Assembly: GCA_963691705.1 (NCBI GenBank) | Contig: OY829544.1 | Coordinates: 4,471,501-4,535,500 of the forward strand | Direction of reading: 5' to 3' | Origin: Viola odorata | Lineage: Eukaryota > Streptophyta > Magnoliopsida > Malpighiales > Violaceae | Length of the DNA stretch: 64,000 nucleotides | In this document: piece by piece, positions 1-11,225 of the stretch | Numbering within the stretch: the first letter of the stretch is position 1 | How the letters are laid out: every line of letters begins with the position of its first letter | Translations under genes and position numbers: made by a program | The notes under the pieces: model-generated | The model's database searches: none | The model's input: only the letters and a program-made list of their open reading frames with translations | What the model was told of the DNA's origin: nothing

Positions 1-1880
1 CATTTAAATGAAGCGCTTTCATGTGAAAATTTATACTCGTGAATATATTCACGAATACTCTTTTTAATTGTAGAAAAAAAAACTCATACCTACACTTGCA
101 GCTAACTAGCAATTTATTCATTCAAAAAAGTATATAAAATCCTTCCAGTGAAATTTTGGCAACATGCATTATTTAAAAAATCCTTTTGATATTCCCATAT
201 AAAGTCTTAGCAAAACACATCAGATTAATATATATAGTTATAAGAAATACCGTTAAAAAATATGAATGTGTATTTGCGGGTTTGTGGAATGGGTTTAGTA
301 TATTCATACTCACATTCACTTATTAATTTGTGGGTGTGGGTTTTATTTGTACCCGTAAAAAACTCTTAGTAATATTCGCTCTACATAAAGTGGGTATCCG
401 CAAATATTGATACCCGCGAATTCAATTATTATCCTTAAATATAATTTATTGGTTATCTTTTGATGATAAAGTACACGTTAATATGATCTTAAGTTCAAAT
501 CTTCTCCTCCGTTTATAAAAATAAACTTACCGGAAGAAAAAAAAGGAAGGAGCGATTATCAAGGCGCAGAAGTTCAATAGTACTTTAATTTGTGGCTAGT
601 GTAATGAGTTCGATAGTATTTCAATTTTTTTTCATTTCAATTCTATCGAATTTTCAAAAAATGATAGACTATTACAAATTGGTTTTCTCCAACATAAATT
701 GCAAATCAAGCAAATTAAGCCTACCAAAATTCATTTTTTTTCCTTTAAAGAAAAAGCCTACAAAAATTTGTTAAATCTTTTCGTTTATTTATAAAGTCCA
801 GTCCAGAATCCAGATCCAGGCCCCAACACAAAAGCTTGAGCCTCGGATAAATTCGGTCTGGGTTATTCCGATCTCTCTCCATGATATTGCCGGAGCCGCT
901 CAATTTAAATTAAAAGAAAAAACTATATAAAAACCTATAGTTATAAAATATTTCAATATTTTAAAATTTTGCAATTAAATTATATAATTTTCTAAATTAC
1001 AATTTTAACGTTTATAACATTTAAAAATTTAAATAAAATAGTAAAAAATTATAAAATTTGAATAAAAAAAATGTAACTAGAACTTAAGACATTAAAAAAA
1101 CATTACTTTAATTTTTATTTTTATTTGTTTATTTTATTTCCTTTTTTAATAATTTTTAAATTTTTCTCATTAATATTTTCAAGAAAATAAGTTATCCTAC
1201 TTTACAATAAACTTGAGTTTTTTTCCACGGTCAATTGATCAATTATCAAGGTCAAAGAAATCAAATGTTTATCTTCACTTTGTTCATCGACTTCGTGTAA
1301 GTATTTTTTAAATTCATTTAACAGATTATTTAAATTATTTGAGGAAACTATACTAGAATAGTCTCCAATCTTTAAAAGTTTAACGGTACTTGAATCGAAT
1401 TATCTGATAAAATAACAAAAAATATTTATATTTGATTGTGTTAAACAAATTGTTTAGATAGAGTGAGATTGCATATAATAGCTTGGCTACATTATTTTAA
1501 TATTTCTTTTTATTTATTCATGAACTATGAAATTTGTGTTAACAAAAAAAATTATGTTGAAAACGGTGTGCTACGTAACTATATATTTAGGTGTAATTAT
1601 ATGTATACCTATAAGTAGGATATTGAGATGTCAATTGAGATTAATATTTTTACCGAAAATGATATATTTTATACCAGTAGCAAAATCAGGATGTGGAGGC
1701 CGAGACAAGGGGGAAAGAGGTACCCTACCCCATAATTTTTTTAAAGTTATAGTATGATACCTTAGGTTTATATTTTTCAAACGATCCTATTTTATTTGCC
1801 AAAAATCTTGGCTCCTATTTTTTTTTTAAATCTTAATATTGTTATTACATATTTTATTATTTTTAATTTTATATTTTTAT

Positions 1881-2049
1881 TTATCAAAAATTATATATTA
1901 TACTCCAAAATTTAGCTAAACTTTAGGAATAATTTAAAATTTAAGTTAATTTTCTAATATTTTTCTTTATCAAAAATTATATATTTAACTCCAAAAGTTA
2001 GTTAAACTGTAGGAATAATTTAAAATTCAAGTTAATTTTCTAATATTAT
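1881..2049. repeat. Tandem duplication, two 86-bp units
   Basis: The block starting TTATCAAAAATTATATATT at 1881 is repeated at 1967 with a few substitutions, giving a period of 86 bases. It lies in AT-rich spacer and has no coding content. Confidence 0.75.
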
Positions 2050-2166
2050 CGATAAATAAATCAAAACTTTATGAATATGTTTAATTAATTTTTATATTTT
2101 GTAAAGATGGTTTATAAATATTCTATAAGTGCCAACTTTTATATTAGCGAATAAAAAAGTAGAGAA

Positions 2167-2262
2167 ATGTGTAATATAATTTTGAAAAAATATTCTAAGG
2201 TTCTTAAGGTATAGATGTGTAATATAATTTTGGAAAAATATTCTAAAGTTCTTAAGGTATAG
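2167..2262. repeat. Tandem duplication, two 48-bp units
   Basis: The unit starting ATGTGTAATATAATTTT occurs at 2167-2214 and again at 2215-2262 with only two or three differences. A local slippage or unequal-exchange duplication is the simplest explanation. Confidence 0.8.
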
Positions 2263-2825
2263 ATACTTCTATACCTTAGTTTTTGACGTTTGGGCCCCTA
2301 AATTTTAATCTCTAACATATCGAAATGGATCAAACTTTAGTCCATGACTTTATATTTTTCCACCGAATTCCTAACGGTGCATTAAAAAATAATTTTTTTA
2401 CATTAAAATATTATTAAAAATATAGTAAAATTCGAAAAATTACAAAAAATTCAAAGAGTTATAAGGAAAAAAAATTTGAAGAATGATTTTTTATAATATT
2501 TTTTCATAACTAAAAAATTAAGAAAAATAGGAGAAAGTAAACAATTATAAATAATTTTTTTGGATCTTTGCAAATGTTTTGAATTTTATTCAGTAAAATG
2601 GAGTGTTTTAATAATTTTATTTAATTAGAAATGACTATTCTAAAAAAAATTCAACCTCTAATTTTTTAACTTCTTCCTGGGAAAAGAAAAGAAAAGAAAA
2701 GAAGCAGAACAACAACAGCAACGCGGCGGGTGGCGCTTGACATTCTAAGTCTCGTCACAAGTGACGCCATAGCTGGGTCCTCCCATCTACAGTATATTGG
2801 CCTGTAATCGGCAAAATCGACTACG

Positions 2826-2833
2826 ACCACAAA
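2826..2833. repeat. Left target-site duplication of the hAT element
   Basis: ACCACAAA, paired with ACCACAAC at 6548-6555; one mismatch in eight bases. Confidence 0.65.
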
Positions 2834-3931
2834 TAAGGCTGCCCAAAAATTGGGAGACCCAAATTTCTGAATTTTTGACCAGATTTTTTTTAAATTTCGG
2901 ATCAAAAAGTTCAGGTATCAGAAATTGATACCCGAATATTTACTTCGGGTCGGGACGGAATGAAAACTTATAAGTTCGGGTATCCGAAACACCCGAACTT
3001 ACAAGGGTAAATATGTAATACCCGAAATTACCTATCTCATTTTCCTTTCTCGATCTCGATCTCATTCTCATTCTCATTCTCATTCTCATTCTCTTCTCTC
3101 GCATTTCACTCTCTGTCGTCTGTCATCTTCTTCAATCATCTTCTTCAGTCTTCTCTTGATCTCTCCTCTTCTTCTCTTACTGTCACCATCACCAACACAC
3201 CATCTTCAAAACCACCACCACCAGCGCCGACCCATCAACAGATTCAACACACCATCGTCACCGTCGACCCACCAACAGACCATCATCACCGCCGACCCAC
3301 TCTATCGGCACAACCATTTTCTCTTACAGGTAGGGCTGCTCAATTTTTGTTTAATTTTTACTTTAATTTAGGATTTCAATTAGAGTTAATCCTAATTTTG
3401 AAAATTGTAATGCTAGAAGGACGTCTTATCCTCTTCTTGACTATAATGGGCTTTATTTACTTCTGTTGATATGTGTTTATAATAGAAGAGTATGTTACGT
3501 AGTCATACCAATTTTAGCGCATCTGCAATGGTTATGCATTCATCTTTCTATATTTTTCTATGTATAATTAATGTTATTGTTTAAGAAATCATGTGAAAGG
3601 GGACATGGGATTGATTCCTATCTTTTTTAAGCTTGTTTTATTTCATACTGTATTAGATACTTAGAATAATGCATACTGATAAATTTATGTTACTTTTATC
3701 CTCCTAGGTGACTGCATGAGAATAATGCAGAAGCTTTTTTTTCTATCTTTATGCATGGAATTTATGTTACTTTTATAATGAAAAATTTGCAAAATTTGTT
3801 GTTTTTCCTCCTAGGTGACTGCATGAGAAATTCTAACTTGATTTCTGTTTATTAATTAGGAGGAAGATGTCTGATAACCTAGGAGATGTGGATGTGGTAA
3901 TGCAAGACAAACAACAAGGGAAAAGAGCATA

Positions 3932-4390
3932 GTGGAGAAGGGAGGGTGTAGTAGAAGAGAAAGTATTTGTGAGGAGTCTGTAGACATAACTTCTGAATTG
4001 ATCAGTGCTAGAGAAGAAAGGTTTAAGAGGTTCAAGGAAGCTAATGGTGGAGGCTCCTTCCAAATCAAGTTAGAACTGGAATCTTACTTGCAAGAGAATG
4101 TTATTTCTATCTTGGACTGGTGGAAAAAGCATTCTCCAAGGTTCCCTGTTCTTTCTAAGATAGCAAGGGATGTACTAGCTGTCCAATGTTCCATAGTGGC
4201 ATCTGAATCTACATTTAGTACTAGAGGAAGAGTCCTTGACCCTTTTACGAGCTCCTTGACTCCAATGGTTATGCAAGCCTTAATATGTGCACAAGATTGG
4301 TTCAGGACATCAAGAGAATCCATGAAAATTGAAGAGGACCTTACTGAGCTTGAACAATGGAAAAATTGTAAGTTTTTTTATTGCAATTGA
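3932..4390 (+). pseudogene. hAT transposase C-terminal fragment (dimerisation domain)
   Basis: The 152-residue frame carries the hallmark hAT dimerisation region in its centre: a WWKKHSPRFPVLSKIARD block, then SIVASESTFSTRGRVLD, then ALICAQDWFR. This domain lets hAT transposases oligomerise. Nothing resembling the BED zinc finger or the upstream RNase-H-like catalytic core is present, so this is a C-terminal remnant of a protein that normally has 600 or more residues. Upstream, 3100-3330 looks like an old 5' leader with CT-rich and CAC-rich sequence. The frame stops at 4390, 14 bases before the Harbinger insertion. Residues 1-45 are unrecognised. Confidence 0.85.
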
Positions 4391-4404
4391 GTCCTAGACA
4401 TTTA

Positions 4405-5970
4405 GGTTGCGTTTACTTACGGAAAACTGTTTCTATTTTTTAAAAATATCTCTGATTTTAGAAAATATTAGAAAATTAGATATGGTGTTTACTTTGTACT
4501 AAATGTGAAAATTTTCACCTTTAGAAAACTAGAAATTGTGCTTACCTAACAACTATTTCTTCTTTTTTTGAAAAACGAAAACTACTAATTTTGTTCAATC
4601 AATTTGATTTTAATTAAAAAATCATGCTATCATTTATTTCTTTTTTATCATATTAATAAACTAAACGGTAGCCCATTTTAATTTGTTAAAGATCAGATAT
4701 AAATATGTTAATTTTATTCATGTTAAAGATCAAATATAAATATAATAATTTTGTTCATGAAAATAAAATACATATGAAATAGTCTTGAATTATTTGTTCA
4801 TTACGTGAATACTACAAATATGAACATTAAAAACAGACTTAATTTAACTTGTTATTTCTTCATATTTTAACAATATTATAATTAGCCCATAATTGATCTG
4901 CAATATCTTCTCTAACTGCATTCATTTGTTGTTATTGGGACATATCCATTTGAATATCTTTTTGCATCACATTAGCTTCGTCCTCGTTAAAAGTTTGCAA
5001 ACCTTCTGTACCATATTCTGTGAATAGTTGATCAATTCTATCTTCCATTCGAATAAAGTTGTGTAGTGCACAACAAGCTAGAGGTATTTGTCTTTGACGA
5101 CGAAGAGGATAATTTGGAATGGACTTTAAGATTGAAAATCTAGTCTTCAAGACGCCAAAAGCCTTTTCAATCACATTTCTCAATGATGAATGTCGATAGT
5201 TAAACAATGCATATTTTCTTGTTATCCTTCCCCGTCCATGAAAATTATTTAAATGATACCGTTCACCACGATAAGGAGCTAAAAATTCAGGAATATTTGG
5301 ATAACCAAGCATCAACTGTATAATAGTAACCTGCAAAAGATAAATACAATCATACATTTAATAAATATTGTTATGAATTACAAGAATAATATTTTACCAG
5401 TCGGAGGCATAGGAAAATTATTTTCTTGTCTAGTCAATGCATCAAGAAATACGCGTTAATCATTAGTTGTGCTTTCTCAACCAATATACATAAAGGTAAA
5501 CATCATATCATGCGAACACGCTGCCATATATTTTAAGTAACAAGTACTCTCCGAAATTACTCATTTCATTTTGCTAGACATAGTACTCTCTGAAATCGTT
5601 ACGGTGGGTAAAAAATATTCGTGATTAAATTGTATATTTGGTCCCTCTATTTTACTTTGGTCACATTTTATCATCTACTTATATTTTCTACACATTAAAA
5701 TAAATTTTGACAATTTGTATCTAATATTTTTGTCCACTTAAAAAGTAAACCTTATTCAAAACTATGAGCATGATTAATTTTTTTTTGTTTTGAAAATTTT
5801 TAAAAACTCTAATTTTCAGTGTTAATTTAGAAAATTTGAAAAACTGGAGACTTTTCTGAGAATTTTCCGTTTTAGAAAAAGCATTTACGTAAACACGTTT
5901 TTCGAAAATATCTCCAGTTTTCAGAAAATTTGGAGAATTTTCTGAAAATTCTTCATAAGTAAACAACCCT
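4405..5970 (-). mobile_element. PIF/Harbinger element nested in the hAT element
   Basis: The left end reads GGTTGCGTTTACTTACGG and the right end, read on the - strand, reads GGGTTGTTTACTTATG, a terminal inverted repeat of about 16 bases with small differences. TTA (4402-4404) and TTA (5971-5973) flank it, fitting the 3-bp TWA duplication of PIF/Harbinger. Subterminal GAAAATTT/TTTTCAGA words recur at both ends (4420-4500 and 5840-5960). The interior holds a decayed DDE nuclease gene on the - strand. The insertion sits just after the hAT coding remnant, so it is younger than the hAT element. Confidence 0.75.
4932..5535 (-). pseudogene. Harbinger-type (HARBI1-like) DDE nuclease, broken
   Basis: On the - strand the open part (4932-5357) carries the C-terminal half of a HARBI1-like nuclease: a GYPNIPEFLAPYRG block, then FNYRHSSLRNVIEKAFGVLK, then CALHNFIR. 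Immediately upstream, 5395-5535 still reads as the preceding segment (HDMMFTF, then RVFLDALTRQ, then NNFPMPP) but is interrupted by two stop codons and shifted out of the lower frame. The N-terminal third and the accompanying Myb-like second gene of autonomous Harbingers were not found. Domain identity is secure; activity is excluded by the breaks. Confidence 0.8.
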
Positions 5971-6547
5971 TTATTTTCTACGTTTAATTACTCATATTTT
6001 CTATTTCTTGGAATACTTTGGTTTTTAGAATTCTCTCAAATGGTAGTGAAGACCACCGTTACAGAAATTTAGTTGCTTGGAGTCACTTGCTTGGACTATA
6101 AAATGGCAGTGGAGGTGTGTGCAAATTCATTCAAATTTTTGGAATTCACTTGCTAATAGTTGATTCTGTTCTTATTTTATGCTAGAAAATTATCCTCTAA
6201 TGTTCTTTTTATGATTTCAGGTGCTATCATAGTATCATTTACGTAATGGAGATTATTTGTTTGGACTAAAATTTGCAGTGGAGAAGGGAGTTAGTTGTAT
6301 GGTTAATTTGTATGATTAAAATTATTGTTGTTAGTATTGATTAAAGCGCTGGAAAATTGCTGGAAAAATTGGATTAAAATTATAATTTCTGAAATTTCAA
6401 AAATTCGAGAATTTCCGAAATTATGATTTCGGAAAATTGGGATCGGAACTGGAATTTATAAGTTTGGGATCGGGAAAAATAATTTGAATTTCGGAATACC
6501 TGAAATTTGGGTTTCAGAATTTCTGAAGACCCAACTGTATAGCCATA

Positions 6548-6555
6548 ACCACAAC
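6548..6555. repeat. Right target-site duplication of the hAT element
   Basis: ACCACAAC, paired with ACCACAAA at 2826-2833. Confidence 0.65.
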
Positions 6556-7294
6556 TTCTCACGACGTCCTTCTTGTCCTTCTTGGGCTCAAGAGCTGTTG
6601 GTGCGCATTCAAAACCGTATTACGACGCCGTTGTCTGCCAACCTCATTAATCAGTACCTTTTTCCTTGGTGGGACAGGGGACTGACCACAGGAGTCAGGA
6701 GAAGTGGACCATTGTTGGTGGGCCCACTTGCCTTTTCTTTTTCTCTTTCTAGTTTTCTAGTTTCTCTTTTATTTTGCTCTCCGGCTCTCCCTTCTCTCTT
6801 TTTTTCCGAACAGGAAGTCGGGAACAAAACAAGGAAAAAAGAAAAGTAACAAAACTGGACTGCGATCCCATAATTTAATATTTGCTACAGCATAGTGCTT
6901 AAACATTTTTAATTTACAATTTAATCCTTTTTCTTTTGTTGGGAAGTATTAGTTGCAGCTCAATTACTCAACACAATCCAAATTCTTAATCTTGAACTCT
7001 TATTGACCACATCACGAGTAGTATCATCTTGACAATTCTTTTTGTGCAAATATATAGCTTTAAAATTGTTTTGATGAATTAATGTTGTCAATTTTATAAT
7101 AAGAAAAATGTACTATGGTAACTAAGTGAGTAACTTAGCAAGAAAAACCATTAAACTCAAGTACGTTAATACTCTAGGTATTGAATTTAAGTGTGATTTT
7201 TTATTAGGATCAAACGTAAATAAAGTGAAGTAAAATAATTCATGTGTCGGTGAAGTGAAGATATTTATAGGAATCAACTTGAATTTCACAATTC
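6556..7294. other. Intergenic stretch, no gene recognised
   Basis: An open frame at 6484-6849 starts inside the hAT terminus and continues through pyrimidine-rich sequence; it resembles nothing known and is probably chance. No RNA gene or repeat was recognised. Confidence 0.5.
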
Positions 7295-7304
7295 CGTATA
7301 GTAG
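7295..7304. repeat. Left target-site duplication of the MULE MITE
   Basis: CGTATAGTAG, identical to 7495-7504. Confidence 0.85.
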
Positions 7305-7494
7305 GGAAAAAATTTGGGTACATACGATGTACCCACTGCTCAGTACATTATGATCTAGGATGATGACACTTACCCCAAATAGTGCTAAAATACTACTATT
7401 CTTGACACTTTTGGACACTATTTAGAGTAGGTGTCATCATCCTAGATCATGATGTAGTGAGTAGTGGGTACATATGATGTACCCAAGTTTTACT
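7305..7494. mobile_element. 190-bp MULE-type MITE
   Basis: The element is almost entirely inverted repeat: about 69 bases at 7305-7373 pair with 7426-7494, both reading inward through TTGGGTACAT, GATGTACCCACT and then GATCTAGGATGATGACAC. The exact 10-base word CGTATAGTAG flanks it on both sides (7295-7304 and 7495-7504). Long terminal repeats with a 9-10 bp duplication point to the Mutator superfamily. It has no coding capacity. Confidence 0.85.
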
Positions 7495-7504
7495 CGTATA
7501 GTAG
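7495..7504. repeat. Right target-site duplication of the MULE MITE
   Basis: CGTATAGTAG, identical to 7295-7304. Confidence 0.85.
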
Positions 7505-7828
7505 CTAGCAATTTTTTTTTAAAAAATTATCTATCAAATTATCGCGCGTGAATTGGAAATAGCATAAAAAAAAATTGGTGTGTACCTTTTTTTAGTAAAG
7601 CTTTAAAATGTACTGGGAAAGGTTATTGATTGCTTCTGTGCAAATTCAGTTATCATCCTAAACGTAAAAAGAGCCATTTTAGATGCTTTAAATTATTTGA
7701 CTTGTTTGTTTTGCCTAATAGCAATGCATATCAGATTATCTCGATCATAATAAGCATTTAATTATATTTAATTAAGAGATTTGTTTTAATGAGATAAATA
7801 TTTATTGCATCTCTAATCAAGAAATTAA

Positions 7829-9134
7829 GGGGCTGTTCATGTAGGAAAAAAATCTTTTTCTTTTTCTTTTTCTTTTTCTATTGGAAAACAGAAAAGCGTG
7901 TTCATGCGATTTCAACAATTTTTCATTTTTAGATTAGAAAAATGAAAAAATAAAATTATCATTTCACTTAATAAATTAATAAATACATTTTTTTAATCTA
8001 AATAAATATATCTTATCTATTTCATAAATACATTTTTTTAATCTAAATAAATATATATCTTTTCACTTATCTATTTGAAGTAAAAAGAGATGCTTTATTA
8101 GAGCTAGACTACAAAGAAAATCCGTAATATGCTTATCAAAATCAAAGAAACAAAAACAGAGCAAGACTTTACTCCTAAACAGAATCAAATTACTCTATTT
8201 CCCCATCCATCAGCAATATTCTAAGAGATTCACCCAACCTAATGTTCAAAACGATGAAAATTCCTAATTTTCTAATTCAGAATCAAGAAAAGAGGGGGAA
8301 ATTCATAACTAACGAGGTTGAACGTTCTGCAGTTAAGTTACAGAGAATGCTCACCTCGAATTTGAAATATTGCTGCTGCTCAATAGGGTTTCCCGTTATC
8401 CCTTCTTGGTCGCATACCCTATCCTTTTCCAGTAAATTTTGTATTAATTAAACAAATCAAGGACATGGCAGTAAACAACTATTAATTAAACAAATCAAGA
8501 TACTAGTTGTGTTAAAATTCCTTAACTACAGAACCCAGATTATATTAGCACCAGCACATGAAAGCCTAACAACTACACCTAAAGCACACATGCAGCAAAG
8601 AATCAACAACAGATTCGACCTCTACTAAATTACAGGCGCGATTATTTGTTAGCTTAAGAAAACCCTAAAAAGCAAATACTAGTTTCCATTGGAAGGGAAA
8701 GGGTACTTACTTCTTCCCATGGCGGCGTCTCTGGTGCGTAATGGAGGTCGATTGGTGTTATAGTGGTGGTGGTGATGGAGGCGGGGTAGAGGTGGCGGAG
8801 GCAGCTTCGGTCGAGGAAGAGAGAGCAGCAATGACAGCGACGGAGGAGAAGAAGAGAAGAAAGAAAAATGGCTGCATCAGTTTGACATATATATAATGGC
8901 AAATTTGTAATAACATAATTTTTAGGGTTATAATAAATGGAAAAGCGAGTTTTTCAAATTGGAAAAGGCACTTTTGTTCTTTTCCAAGTCCAAGTGACAA
9001 ATTAGAAAGAAAAAAAAATAATTTTCTCTTTTCAAGTTAGAAAATATGTTCAAATGAACACCATCTTCATTTTTCATCTTCCTTTTTCTATTTTTCTGGG
9101 AAAATGAGAATTTTTTCCCCTCCTAAACAGCCCC
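7829..9134. mobile_element. Non-autonomous PIF/Harbinger element, 1.3 kb
   Basis: The left end begins GGGGCTGTTCATGTAGG and the right end, read on the - strand, begins GGGGCTGTTTAGGAGG; both run into A-rich GGAAAAAAAT sequence. TAA flanks it on both sides (7826-7828 and 9135-9137), the expected Harbinger duplication. Internal open frames around 8650-9000 on the - strand are low complexity and match no transposase or Myb-like domain. Its terminal repeat differs from that of the Harbinger at 4405-5970, so it is a separate family that needs a transposase from elsewhere. Confidence 0.75.
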
Positions 9135-9137
9135 TAA

Positions 9138-9640
9138 GCATTTCACATACCCTTTCCATAACATACTTTCAACTACAAATTGCACAAAAGATGAGGGAGA
9201 TTTTTTAAGGACCAAAGGGATGAAATCTTGCGTTTTAGGACTAACTTGTAGTTAACCCAAAATGAAAAGGAGAAACCCGGCTAGCCGTAGCTAAGCCATA
9301 GAGGCTGGTTTTCCTTGGAAATAAACGTGTAAATGAAGGTTTTGGGTTTTGAAGCTCTTGCATTTCAGAAAGTAGATTTTACAATATTTTAAGTAGAATA
9401 ATTTAATAATGTATAGTGCGCAAATTACAAAATACACCCGAAAGTTCCTCCCTAATTACCATATAACCATCAAAAATCAAACCGCCGGATTATAAGGAAA
9501 TGACGTCATGATGTGACTAGGATTTGATCAGACAGCTCAGACCATGAGTTGTAGCATAATACAATGCATATGCGTTATTTGCCGACATAAAACCGTGGGA
9601 GCATCGAAAAACAAACAACATTAAAACAGGAGGAAGAGGA
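9138..9640. other. Upstream region of the A20/AN1 gene
   Basis: No gene is seen. This spacer must hold the proximal promoter of the A20/AN1 gene; no convincing TATA box could be assigned by eye. Confidence 0.4.
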
Positions 9641-9816
9641 AGCAACAACAGTCGTGGCGTTGTCCCGTCTTCTATTCTCTCCACTTTCAGTTCTCTTATT
9701 CCATCTTTCATTTCTGTTCCTCCAACCTCTTCGATCAGTTCCTCCTCGTATGATCTGTAATTACTGTTTTGCCCTCCGACTTTCTCATTTCCGACCGATC
9801 AGTTTCCGTTCACTAG

Positions 9817-10655
9817 GTAAGAAATCCATCTGATCATACAACCCCTTAAATATTTCAACACTATCGGATGATTTTATTATACGTTTTATGTTAACAGATC
9901 GTTCGTTTCTGCTAGAATTCTTCAATTTGGTGTTTTCATTTTTTGTAATTAATATTAGCCGTTTGATTTTTAATCATGAAATTTGGGCGGTTTAGATTGG
10001 ATTATTAGGCGTATTTACCATAGTAGTGGTTGGTTGACGAAACCAATAAATTCGCATGAGGTGGATGGATGGTTCAAGAAGGTCCTGGAATTCTTCGGGC
10101 TGGCATAGTTTATTATTTAAAGACAATAAAATCCTTTCTATTTATTTATGTTAATTACGGAGGATGTTTTGGTAATTTTAAAAATACGTGTATATAATTA
10201 TATAATTATACATAATTAATATTGGTAATGTTTCCTTGTTTAACTTTTGAATTTCCGAGTTGGAAGAGATTACGGAGTTTAATATTTTTCTTGTTGACAA
10301 TTATAACCCTGTTAATCTTATCACCTCTACCTAACCCACACTCACATTCCCGTTTCTTGTGCTTGACTACTAGATGGGCAAATCAGTCTATTGCTCTTGA
10401 CTAGTTTATACGATTAGGGATCCTTGAACAAGACAAACAGATAATACGATATTCTAATTGCTTATTTATTTATTTATAAACATACATTCAATCCACCCCC
10501 CTGGGAACAGAACAAAATCACGCATGTATTGTGATTACGCTAATATCGTTTCTTGATTCGTAGGAGTTTTCAACAACAAGAACGGCAGCATCAAACGAAA
10601 GATTTGATTTTTTTTGAAACCCTAACCCTAATTTTTGTGTTTGATTGTATTGTAG
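9817..10655 (+). other. Probable intron in the 5' leader of the A20/AN1 gene
   Basis: A pyrimidine-rich, leader-like stretch (about 9650-9816) ends at CACTAG followed by a strong donor GTAAGAAAT at 9817. The best acceptor is TGTATTGTAG ending at 10655, 42 bases before the start codon; another possible acceptor is TTGATTCGTAG ending at 10563. Leader introns are common in this gene family. A double telo-box-like AACCCTAACCCTAA (10618-10631) lies just inside the 3' part of the intron. Confidence 0.55.
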
Positions 10656-10697
10656 ATTGTTGACACTACTAAGAAAATAAAAGAAAAAATCAACAAC

Positions 10698-11225
10698 ATG
10701 GGTTCTGAGCAAAACGATGGAACCAGCTATTCACCTGCAGAACCAAAGCTTTGTGTTAATGGGTGTGGATTTTTCGGGAGCGCTTCGAACATGAACCTCT
10801 GCTCTAAGTGCTACCGTGATCTTCGCATCGAGGAAGAGCAGGCTGCCTCAGCTAAGGCTGCTATGAAGAAGACCCTCAATTTGGGTACCAAGCAACAAGA
10901 GCTTTTGGTGGTGGAGAAGCCGGTTACTGCTCAATCCGGGGCGTCTTTAGATTCATCATCCTCGTCCTCAGCTGCTGTTGCTGAGCCTGCTGCGGTGTTG
11001 GTGCAAGGAAATGATAAGGTTGAGGCAAAACCGGCGAATAGGTGCTTAAGCTGTAACAAGAAGGTTGGCTTGACTGGATTCAAGTGCAAGTGTGGGAGTA
11101 CCTTCTGTGGGAGTCATAGGTACCCGGAGAATCATGATTGCTCTTTTGATTTCAAGGAGTCTGGCCGTAACGCGATCGCAAAGGCTAATCCTGTCATCAA
11201 GGCTGATAAAGTTGAGAGGATATGA
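10698..11225 (+). CDS. A20/AN1 zinc-finger stress-associated protein (SAP family)
   Basis: This 175-residue, intronless coding region has the two-finger architecture of plant SAP proteins. The A20 finger lies near residues 19-42 with cysteines spaced C-x3-C-x11-C-x2-C (CVNGC then LCSKC). The AN1 finger lies near residues 114-155: CLSC, then CKCG, FCGSHRYPENHDC. The linker is rich in Ser/Ala and acidic residues, and the C-terminus ends AIAKANPVIKADK, a conserved tail. Plant SAPs respond to salt, cold and dehydration; some bind ubiquitin through A20 or act as E3 ligases through AN1. Length matches the usual 160-180 residues. The ATG at 10698 is preceded by AACAAC, a typical plant context. It has no operon-like partner. 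Family membership is very secure; the exact paralogue is not determined. Confidence 0.95.
   Translation: MGSEQNDGTSYSPAEPKLCVNGCGFFGSASNMNLCSKCYRDLRIEEEQAASAKAAMKKTLNLGTKQQELLVVEKPVTAQSGASLDSSSSSSAAVAEPAAVLVQGNDKVEAKPANRCLSCNKKVGLTGFKCKCGSTFCGSHRYPENHDCSFDFKESGRNAIAKANPVIKADKVERI

Larger units (their letters stand above)
1..2825. other. AT-rich intergenic stretch, no gene seen
   Basis: No reading frame here resembles a known protein and the short frames are AT-rich noise. Positions 270-420 carry repeated GGGTATCC/TACCCG-like words of the sort found near the ends of plant hAT elements, but no paired terminus was found. Two short tandem duplications (1881-2049 and 2167-2262) are listed separately. 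Confidence 0.6.
2834..6547 (+). mobile_element. hAT-superfamily DNA transposon, decayed, with a nested Harbinger
   Basis: The left end begins TAAGGCTGCCC and the right end, read on the - strand, begins TATGGCTATACAG; both then reach a TTGGG block followed by a run of TTCTGAA/CCGAA-rich subterminal words (2834-3020 and 6360-6547). The flanks ACCACAAA (2826-2833) and ACCACAAC (6548-6555) match at 7 of 8 positions, as expected for the 8-bp duplication of hAT insertions. Inside, 3932-4390 encodes a hAT C-terminal dimerisation domain on the + strand. The 3.7-kb span includes a 1.57-kb Harbinger insertion, so the hAT body is only about 2.15 kb and has lost most of its transposase. It is not autonomous. 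Confidence 0.75.
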
